From Polytrichum commune (lineage: Eukaryota; Streptophyta; Polytrichopsida; Polytrichales; Polytrichaceae), in NCBI GenBank assembly GCA_950295325.1, contig OX485808.1, forward strand, positions 9,800,501-9,864,500: a DNA stretch of 64,000 bases, read 5' to 3'. The notes under the pieces are model-generated. The model did no database searches and was not told the DNA's origin. It worked only from the letters and a program-made list of their open reading frames with translations. The position numbers and the translations under genes were made by a program. The first letter of the stretch is position 1. Every line of letters starts with the position of its first letter. Shown here one piece after another: positions 56,826 through 64,000 of this stretch.

Positions 56826-58874
56826 TGTATGCCCTCCAAAAGACTTTAGGCTATAGTCCATGGACTTCTCTATGCTCACCCAAAAGCAGGGTACTATGAT
56901 CATTTATCACGAGCCATGATGGCCTCATGCCTTTGTTGTTAACATTCCCTCACATGTTGAATAGATAGTATTTACATTATTTTTCACATTATTTTGAATC
57001 CAGTAGAAAATATTATAACCTATAACGTGGATCTCCATGTTTGAGCCAATATACTAAGCTACAAAATATTGTGCACCCACGTTATTATCCCAAATTTTTT
57101 TAGTGTGGAAACAAGCCCAATAGTTGACCCATGTAGTAAGTTTTTTGCTATGACTTAAAAACAACAAACCCGGGGAACAAGGTCTCCAGGAAGACTGAGC
57201 TAGTGTCTATAAGGGTTAATGTCACATTGGATTAAGGTTCACAATAACATTTTAGGGTAATTTTCCTTCTTGACTCTCTTTCCTCTTAATTTATCCCATC
57301 CTTTCTCTTCTTTATTAGTTCTTATGTGATGATTCGGTAGTGAGTGTTGTCTGTCCTATCTTTCAGGTGGGTACTATCACTCTAAGGTTCGACCTATTTC
57401 CGTCGTGATTAATTTTGGTCTATAGTCTCATGAATTTCGTAACATTGGTCTATTGTCTTTGAGTATCCGGTCCATAGTCATCCAATGGATTTTCATCCTA
57501 TTGGGGTTAGTATCATTTGATTTCCATAAAACAACATCACAAGATCTTCAATTCAAACTCAAATTATCTCATTCCGTACAATGAATTAGTTGATTGTTTT
57601 ATTCGCATTAATCTTCATTTAAGAACTTATCTCAATCATGAACCATTTTCCATTCCAATTTGGCTTGCAATCTCTGCACATTCCAAGATAGAATAACAAC
57701 ACAAGACTATATTCCACGTTAGCTCTGAGCTTTAGGTATCAAAGTATTATTCCATCCAATCAACTATGTGATCTCAGTCACTTCTACTTCAACTCATTAT
57801 CTTAACATTGCAATGTCATCTCACATGCTCAGTAATAATGACCACTTTCTCTCTCAGCCTGCATTCCTATCATATCAAGGTTAACCTATCTGCATCCTCA
57901 TCATTCCACAACACTCTTGCCCACATTGAACCTAATTGATGAGTCTGTCCTCACTTTTCCAAAGCATTGTGCATCCCTGCGTGTTTCCTTCTCTGTCTCT
58001 TCCACTTTCCTTTCTCGCTTATCGCTAACCCTCATTGTCCTGACTATAGTCTTTCGCGGCTCTCTACACTCACGCTAAGGTTCAACTCTGCGACATTATC
58101 TCTCTCTCTCTCTCTGCATAGATTTTGATCGTGCCTGGTTTTCGATAACGCTAATTAATGTCGTCTCTCCGCATTACTCTCAGTCCTTGCCTCTTCTGTA
58201 GTGCTCTGATTGACTATAGTCCTATCGCTCTTACAACATCGTGTTCTTCCTTTCATTGCTTATTTCATCTTCGCTTTGTTTCCTCAGACTTTTGTTATTT
58301 TCGTATATTCCTTCCTCGATGTGTCTCCTCACATTCCAAGATACTTTCACTCCTGCTTTCTCTATCACATTACTTCCCTCTTCACACAATCAATTACTTA
58401 ATTTCCATCAACCACACTGCGACTTCCATCTCTCGCTTACATTCTCACTCTCTTACTCGCTTCAATCATTTCATGCACATCCTGACATTGTTTTCATACC
58501 CTTGTATACTCCGCAACATAACTTAATTACTTTCAAATTGATTACAGTATCCAAACTTCACTCTATCACAGAGTTGAAGCAAAGTTGTTCACTCGGCATT
58601 TGGCCGATTCCTACATATTTCTCGCTTCTCAGCGACTACTCTAGACTATAGCCTGAATACACTCTTTGATAATGGCCTGACTTCTTTCTTGGTCGATAGT
58701 CTCTTATCGTCTTCCTCCCTCAGGCGGTTACAACTTCTTCCCGAGGTCTTTTGGTTTCTAAAACGACTGTAAAAGTCCTTTCGTCTGACTATAGTCCGAT
58801 TTTAACATCCATCTATCCAAAAACTTGGTTCAAAAAGCCTACATTCAGACTATAGCCAAAAAATCCGCTCTACA
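56826..58874 (-). mobile_element. Predicted 3' LTR of a Ty3/gypsy retrotransposon
   Basis: On the minus strand the segment would start TGTAGAGCGG at 58874 and end GGGCATACA at 56826, giving the usual TGT...ACA ends and a length of 2,049 bp. It directly follows a purine-rich tract and the last ORF. The partner LTR lies outside the window, so this is not confirmed. It contains many copies of a CTATAG-centred palindrome. CT-rich stretches occur at 57950-58030 and 58095-58120. Frames at 58158-58651 are low-complexity and not called. Its left end is only 3 bp from the Harbinger target duplication. Confidence 0.5.
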
Positions 58875-58890
58875 TAGCCCCCTGCTTAAC
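58875..58890 (-). promoter_or_regulatory. Predicted polypurine tract
   Basis: On the minus strand AGCAGGGGGCTA immediately precedes the predicted LTR start TGTAGAG. Purine-rich tracts here prime plus-strand synthesis in LTR retrotransposons. It lies about 25 bp after the last stop of the upstream reading frame, which fits. Confidence 0.45.
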
Positions 58891-58913
58891 TCTTTTACGT
58901 CCCGTAAAAGGAA

Positions 58914-59312
58914 TCAAGCTCTGCCTCGGTGATGTCCTCGTACATGGCGGAAAGGGCGTTGCGAAGACGGGCCGTAATCTGCAACAAATCCAGGTACCAT
59001 GATCTCCTCCTCAGGTACAATTGCATTCTGCACCTCTCGTTGGTATTGCAATGCTCGGGAGACCACTCCAAATCGCGTTGCTCCGAATTCGTTGATGAGG
59101 CTGTGATGTGGTCCGATGATGAAATATGTGGCACACATTGCCTCGATGCATCTGGTCCATCTTGAAGATCGGTAACTCAACTTGGTAAAAAGCAAAACTT
59201 CCCGGTTAGCCTTACTCAAAAGGTTCACATTGTATGTGAAGTTGTGCTCCATACACAGTGCACCTAGAATTGCAGCAAATACAGCTGCCCGGAAGCACAC
59301 TGGGTCGCGGTG
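58914..59312 (-). pseudogene. In-frame continuation of the extra ORF after a stop
   Basis: Directly after the TAA at 59313-59315 the same frame stays open for 132 more codons to 58914. The translation includes F-R-A-A-V-F-A-A-I-L-G and a C-terminal region rich in Arg and His. There is no ATG near its start, so it is best read as the tail of the 829-residue ORF, cut off by one stop codon, or as a read-through extension. No domain recognised. Confidence 0.5.
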
Positions 59313-61802
59313 TTAGCGATGAATATGCGAAAACTCCATGTAAGCTTCATGACAAGCTTGTGGAGTCACAAAAGAACCTGGAATAAGTGGCCAGTTATAT
59401 TCAAGAGTATCCAAAAGTGAATTGGGGGGCCACTTGTATCTTCTTGGGCAATTGCAGAACCTTAAGTCGTTGGTGACGCTCAATGGTGGTACTCTGCTCC
59501 ACCCGTGACAGCTCCGTCGATAGACTTTGTCGTGGGACAGGTGGGGATCAGTGCTCACATGTCTAGACTGTCCCACATCCTCCAAAATCCACTCTAATGC
59601 TTTCCAGCTGGGAATGGGTTGCTCTATCTCCTCATCAAAAAGAGACTCATAATCTCCTAGAAACTGGTGGGCCAGAGGAGTCCTATATCTAATAGTTGTA
59701 CTCAGGGGTCTATGAACATAATTGGGTGGGGGTAGGAAAAAATTGACCTGGTTAGACAAATTGACTTGCACTTTCCACCCTGGTTGCTCCAACTGTTCAC
59801 TCAACCTTTGTAACCTCTCTCTAAGCTGATCATGTTTGAATTGGTAGTGGTTTGGACCTAAGTCCACCTTCTTGACTATAGCCAGTCTTTCAGAACTAGC
59901 ATCCATGACTGTCTGAAGGAAATTGTCATTGCCTAAACTTGCTGACACTCTCCTTAGTTCCATTTTCCAGTTTTGTAGCAAAGTGGGAGGACAAATGGCG
60001 ATGGCTGTATTTACTGCATTGTTCCAAAATTGAACATCAACCTCTCTAGTTGCTGGTCTCTCCTCTAGGGATGCAACCTGACACCTCTTTTGATGCAAGG
60101 AAATCTCCAAATTAGTGTAGTAGGTGTAAACCCTAGCTCCTAAATCAGCTATAGCCTGGAAGGCTCTAAATAGATCGCTCACCCTCAAATCTCCTCTCAC
60201 TAAGATCTCTGTTAGGAGATTCTCACAACCATCTGTTAAGGCCTCCTCCCAAAGTTTGTCAAACTCGGATACACTCAATACTTGCTTCATCCTCAGACTA
60301 TGGATCAAAAAGAAAATGTCCCTCTGAAGCTCAAAATTCTTAAATAAGGATTTGAAAGGTGGGCTCACACTGTCTATAGCCCAGATGCCTGCTTTCAGGC
60401 TCTCAGTCCTCTTCCTCAATCCTTCCAGCTCCACCTTTTGCCGTTCATCGCTGGTTTTCAAGTCTTGTACTTGCTGTAGAGCTTGAATCCTTTGCTGTTC
60501 ATTGGAGAGACACTGACTTACTTGCCTCTTAAGCTCCTGGTTCTCTCTGGACTTACTGGTAATAGCCCTCTCTTGCCTTTCCTTGAGTGACTGCCACTCA
60601 TCTTTCTCTTTGACCATGACTATAGTCTCTTTTTCTATTTTCACTTTCTCACTCATTACTCGGGTGAACTCAGTGAAAACTGCCTCACACTTACTCTGCC
60701 ACTCCTTTTTATCCAACTCAACCTTCTCCCTCATCTTTCTTTCCTTGGTCAATTCGCTCTGGAGATTCAACCTAGCTTGACGAGCTAGGGTCTCTTCTTT
60801 TCTGACCAATTCTATCTCTTCATCCCTCCTTTGACACATGGCCTTTACCTCTTCCAGCTCTCTCCTCAAGGCCAGTAATTCATGGGTAGTCTCTAGGACC
60901 TGACTATAGTCCGTAAAAGAAGGGGATACCGGCACAGAACGTGGTAAGACTACAAATTCCCCACTGGGTCCTACCAATCCTATCGAATCTCCATGAAGCT
61001 CAATGCTCTCCTCTCTGATCTCAGGGGGTTCTGGGCTCAAAACCTGAATACTTCTCCTAACAGGAGTTGGAGATAAACTAAGCTCTCTAAATCTCCTCAA
61101 AAAGGGTGGTACTGACCTAATTTCACTGGTAGGACTCACAACTATAGAATATTGACTCAGCAGCCCTAGATATCCAGCACAAAGTAAAGGGACTGGCCTC
61201 ATATTCTGCTTTGTCTCCATTTCTTCTCTAATTCGGCGCTGCAGCTCCTCTGCCCAGTTGTATCTTGCCCCTCTCATTAAGGCAGTGAAGGCCGCGCACA
61301 CCACGCAATGCTCCATACGGCTGCCCTCCTCGCCTAACTCAATTCGTTGTCTGATTATGTACAACCACTCCCTCCAAGGACTCACTGCCTTCTCGATCTC
61401 CCATCCATTAACGTCATCGTCAAAAGCTTGAGCTCCCCCCTCAAAGACTGTCTCCCATTCTCGAGCATTGATAGGTAACTCAACGTTGGTTAGTGGCTGA
61501 CCTTCTTCTGCAGGTAGACTCGTAACACTGGATATGGCCTCAACCGAAAAACTTACACTCTGGTTCCGCACTCTGACCTCTCGGAAATCACTCTGTAATG
61601 CAGACTCAAGAAATTCAAACAAACCCGCCTGCCAAGGCCAAGCAATCTCCAATTTGAACATGAAATCCCACAACCCAGCAGCCATCAGTTGTTCTCTTCT
61701 TTTCTCCATCTGCTCTAATACTGGAGGGGAAAATTCTTGGAATGTCAAGGGTTCGATTGGGACCTCGCCTCTCTTGCGTTTCTTCCTGCTCGACTCTACC
61801 AT
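59313..61802 (-). CDS. Large coiled-coil ORF in the env position of the retrotransposon
   Basis: Encodes 829 residues from a true ATG. The N-terminus carries a K-K-R-K-R nuclear-signal-like stretch (residues 7-11). Residues about 15-235 look globular, with spacing such as L-W-D-F-M-F-K-L, then V-R-N-Q-S-V-S-F-S-V-E-A-I, then a short L-P, which recalls the 'putative plant transposon protein' type of gag-like domain; this likeness is uncertain. Residues about 300-470 are a long coiled coil rich in Glu, Lys and Arg. The rest (480-829) is mixed and unrecognised. There is no reverse transcriptase, zinc knuckle, signal peptide or clear membrane span. It lies 3' of pol and in the same orientation, as env-like ORFs do in Athila-type elements. 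The frame continues after its stop (see 58914-59312). Confidence 0.6.
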   Translation of the reverse strand: MVESSRKKRKRGEVPIEPLTFQEFSPPVLEQMEKRREQLMAAGLWDFMFKLEIAWPWQAGLFEFLESALQSDFREVRVRNQSVSFSVEAISSVTSLPAEEGQPLTNVELPINAREWETVFEGGAQAFDDDVNGWEIEKAVSPWREWLYIIRQRIELGEEGSRMEHCVVCAAFTALMRGARYNWAEELQRRIREEMETKQNMRPVPLLCAGYLGLLSQYSIVVSPTSEIRSVPPFLRRFRELSLSPTPVRRSIQVLSPEPPEIREESIELHGDSIGLVGPSGEFVVLPRSVPVSPSFTDYSQVLETTHELLALRRELEEVKAMCQRRDEEIELVRKEETLARQARLNLQSELTKERKMREKVELDKKEWQSKCEAVFTEFTRVMSEKVKIEKETIVMVKEKDEWQSLKERQERAITSKSRENQELKRQVSQCLSNEQQRIQALQQVQDLKTSDERQKVELEGLRKRTESLKAGIWAIDSVSPPFKSLFKNFELQRDIFFLIHSLRMKQVLSVSEFDKLWEEALTDGCENLLTEILVRGDLRVSDLFRAFQAIADLGARVYTYYTNLEISLHQKRCQVASLEERPATREVDVQFWNNAVNTAIAICPPTLLQNWKMELRRVSASLGNDNFLQTVMDASSERLAIVKKVDLGPNHYQFKHDQLRERLQRLSEQLEQPGWKVQVNLSNQVNFFLPPPNYVHRPLSTTIRYRTPLAHQFLGDYESLFDEEIEQPIPSWKALEWILEDVGQSRHVSTDPHLSHDKVYRRSCHGWSRVPPLSVTNDLRFCNCPRRYKWPPNSLLDTLEYNWPLIPGSFVTPQACHEAYMEFSHIHR

Positions 61803-62661
61803 TTTTGAAAGACTATAGTCCGATTCTTACAACCCCAGCTACCCAATTCACTCACTCCCCTAACTCTCTCGAGCTCACGACGCCCTCAAAATTGCAGATC
61901 TCAGACATACACAAGCTAACACGTAACTCTCAACTGATCCTGCAATGACAATAACATCTTAACATGCGACCACTCTCTCCGGATGTCGATAATGGCCGAA
62001 TTCTTGCCTTGATCAGATTATAGCCTGCTCGTCCATCTTGACAATTCTGGTGAGATTGCGCCGCCATGGATGTGGTTGGTGGTTCATGATTAAGAAAAGT
62101 GGTTAAGCACTAATCACCATGACTATAGCCCTTTTAATGATCAAGATTTGTCCTTTAATTCATGAAAGTTTTAGTTTTAATGATGGGGTATCCTCCATCA
62201 CATCACATCATTCAACATCTAATTATAACTTATTTCCTTGGGCTTATCAGTCCTATCAAACTTAAGTGTCTCCATCCAGATTATAGTCCGTTTAATTTTT
62301 CTTTTAATTAATCAATTCCGGTTACATGGTTTTAAGGTTGTCAGCCTAGATAATTTAAGATTGAAATTGTTCTTTAAGCGCTCCCTTACTGAAAATTTTA
62401 TAAAATTCCAGAAGTTCCTCATAATTTATCAATTTATTATAAATTCTTCACATTCAAAAAGTCAAAATCTCATGAAAATTCTTCCTCTCACGTCTTTAAT
62501 TCGTATTACTTATTACACAGAAGATCTAAGGATCTAATCATGAGTAAGAATTGGTTTTTTAACAAGGTAATTCATTTTTAACAAGGTAATTAACTGCTTC
62601 CTAATTAGTTATCTCACCTACTAACTACCCCCCCCCCTCATATTTATTATACTAACTGCCC
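61803..62661 (-). other. Spacer between pol and the extra ORF
   Basis: About 860 bp without a coding frame. It contains GACTATAGTCCG at 61811-61822, GATTATAGCC at 62016-62025, GACTATAGCC at 62121-62130 and GATTATAGTCCG at 62279-62290. A short ACAAGGTAATT duplication lies at 62562-62590. It could contain a splice acceptor or subgenomic promoter for the extra ORF; this is inference. Confidence 0.5.
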
Positions 62662-64000
62662 TCAGTTAGTACAATAAATTTTAAGACGGTTTCCATTAAT
62701 ACGGGTAGCTAGGGGTCGACCTTGAAAATCCTCTAAATCACAAGATCCATTTTCATAACTCTTCACCACTTTATAAGGACCTTGCCAACGAATTTTAAAT
62801 TTTCCGGGAAACTTTTGAAACCGGCTATCATATAATAAGACTAGGTCACCATCCTTAATGACTTTAGGTTTCATTTTACTATCGTAATAGGTTTTACGCC
62901 ATTTTTGGATTGCGGCCGTATTAAGATAAGCCTGGCCCCGAATTTCATCCAACTTCTCTAGCATAGCGATACGCTCTTGTAGTGAATCTGAATCATCTAA
63001 TCGTTCTTCCAAGGCTATGCGTAAAGAGGGTAATTCTAACTCAATGGGTAGGATTGCCTCTTGACCATACACCAATTGGAAAGGGGTAAATTTTGTGGTG
63101 ACTTTATAAGCCGTACGATATGCCCATAAAGCATCTAACAACTTCACATCCCAGTCGACCATAGAGCCTTGGACTGTTTTAGTAATGATTTTACACAAAA
63201 TTCCATTCGTTTTTTCAGTTTGCCCATTTGCTCTTGGGTGGTATGGGGTAGTAAGTCGGTGTTTAATTTTGTATTTCTCTGTTAGCAACTCAATGACCTC
63301 ATTCACGAAATGGGTACCCCTATCACTAATTAACTCTCGGGGACAACCAAATCGTGCAAAGATGTTAGCTTTAAGGAATTTGGCTACCGTTTCCCTATCA
63401 TCACGTTTAGTGGCCTCAGCTTCTGCCCATTTCGTGGCATAGTCTGTGGCAACTAAAATGTAGCGATGACGTCCACTCTTACTAGGGGGGTTAATTGGAC
63501 CAACAAAATCAATCCCCCATTTCTCAAAGGGTGCTAATGCTAAAATCGGGTGTAATGGCATTGCCGATGTGTCTGTGGGTTTTCCTACTCTCTGACACAC
63601 GTCACACTGTCTAGCATAGGTGACACCATCATTAAACAAGGTGGGCCACCAATATCCTGATTGTAAAACTTTGCGAGCAGTAACATTACCCGCAAAATGA
63701 CCTCCTGCTGGATCACTATGACATCCTTGTAAGATCAAGGGTATTTCTGAACTCATAATGCATCGTCTCAATACTCCATCCTTGCCCTTTTTGTATAAGG
63801 TATCGGCAATGATAGAATATGGAGCCGTTTTAAAAATTACACGTTGTTGTTGTTTCTTAGAGAGTCCCTCAGGAAAGGTATTGGTTTGTAAATAATTAAT
63901 TATCTCAGCGTACTCAGGAGACACCTTTTCTATGAAAAACAAATCGGCATCTGGAAATGAGTCATCAATGGGTTCGGTTCCTAGTGCATCACTTAACCTT
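62662..64000 (-). CDS. Ty3/gypsy pol C-terminus with integrase, Athila/Tat-like (partial)
   Basis: The frame is open to the window edge; 445 codons are visible and the protein start lies outside. The first residues (S-D-A-L-G, then P-I-D-D-S-F-P-D) match the linker after RNase H in Athila/Tat-type elements. The integrase zinc-binding HHCC region follows (G-C-H-S-D-P-A-G-G-H-F, later C-D-V-C-Q-R). The catalytic core is complete: Asp in W-G-I-D-F-V-G-P (near 63510), Asp in L-I-S-D-R-G-T-H-F (near 63324) and Glu in N-G-Q-T-E-K-T-N (near 63216), with 35 residues between the last two. The C-terminus (F-P-G-K-F-K-I-R-W-x-G-P-Y, then N-G-x-R-L-K-I-Y) fits non-chromodomain plant gypsy elements. No stop or frameshift is visible, so this part looks recently active. 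Confidence 0.92.
   Translation of the reverse strand, partial: RLSDALGTEPIDDSFPDADLFFIEKVSPEYAEIINYLQTNTFPEGLSKKQQQRVIFKTAPYSIIADTLYKKGKDGVLRRCIMSSEIPLILQGCHSDPAGGHFAGNVTARKVLQSGYWWPTLFNDGVTYARQCDVCQRVGKPTDTSAMPLHPILALAPFEKWGIDFVGPINPPSKSGRHRYILVATDYATKWAEAEATKRDDRETVAKFLKANIFARFGCPRELISDRGTHFVNEVIELLTEKYKIKHRLTTPYHPRANGQTEKTNGILCKIITKTVQGSMVDWDVKLLDALWAYRTAYKVTTKFTPFQLVYGQEAILPIELELPSLRIALEERLDDSDSLQERIAMLEKLDEIRGQAYLNTAAIQKWRKTYYDSKMKPKVIKDGDLVLLYDSRFQKFPGKFKIRWQGPYKVVKSYENGSCDLEDFQGRPLATRINGNRLKIYCTN

Noticed and set aside
58158-58651. Overlapping 63-136-codon frames in the predicted LTR
   Set aside because: They are Ser/Leu/Phe-rich translations of pyrimidine-rich DNA, overlapping in different frames without motifs.

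Overview
The window is 64 kb of nuclear DNA from a land plant. The evidence is two CCS52/FZR-type anaphase-promoting-complex activators, secreted hydroxyproline-rich-type proteins, a plant-style PIF/Harbinger element, an Athila/Tat-like Ty3/gypsy polyprotein, and dense MITEs and microsatellites. The clade cannot be fixed from the sequence; the single-exon FZR coding regions and a LINE-like fragment leave a non-seed plant possible, but this is only a guess. Gene density is very low: four intact protein-coding genes are supported, and the rest is transposon-derived, repetitive or without recognisable content.

Layout. From 1 to 22 kb there are no intact genes: MITEs (2605-2998, 5365-5755, a composite at 6224-7843, 8967-9176, 12958-13427, 14889-15363, 18402-18733, 20447-20684), a LINE-like fragment at 13.9-14.3 kb, and many diverged copies of two older repeat families, called R1 and R3 here. 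From 22.4 to 26.5 kb lies FZR copy 1, with a long leader that probably holds a 5' UTR intron. From 26.5 to 36.5 kb there is repeat-rich DNA with a CACTA-like foldback, a ~0.8 kb direct duplication and a 200-N gap. From 36.5 to 40 kb there is a GC-rich island, a possible decayed GDSL-esterase remnant and FZR copy 2. From 42.2 to 48.1 kb there are two minus-strand genes for small secreted Pro-rich proteins, each with tandem repeats in its 3' flank. From 49 to 51.8 kb there is a cluster of GGGCC-ended MITEs, one nested in another. From 51,794 to 56,819 there is a structurally complete PIF/Harbinger element with perfect 24-bp TIRs and a TAA target duplication; both of its genes carry stop codons. 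From 56,826 to the window end lies the 3' part of a minus-strand LTR retrotransposon: a predicted LTR, a predicted polypurine tract, a large coiled-coil ORF in the env position, and the integrase end of pol.

Most notable signals: (1) the perfect palindrome GACTATAGTC and one-base variants recur through the retrotransposon's predicted LTR, extra ORF and spacer, in different reading frames, and I did not see the exact form elsewhere in the window; (2) the two FZR paralogues are nearly identical over their last ~1 kb of coding sequence but clearly diverged in the 5' third and the 3' UTR, which suggests gene conversion; (3) the Harbinger genes are broken mainly by single stops, two of which fit C-to-T changes at methylatable sites; (4) back-to-back MITE dimers share the same truncated junction.
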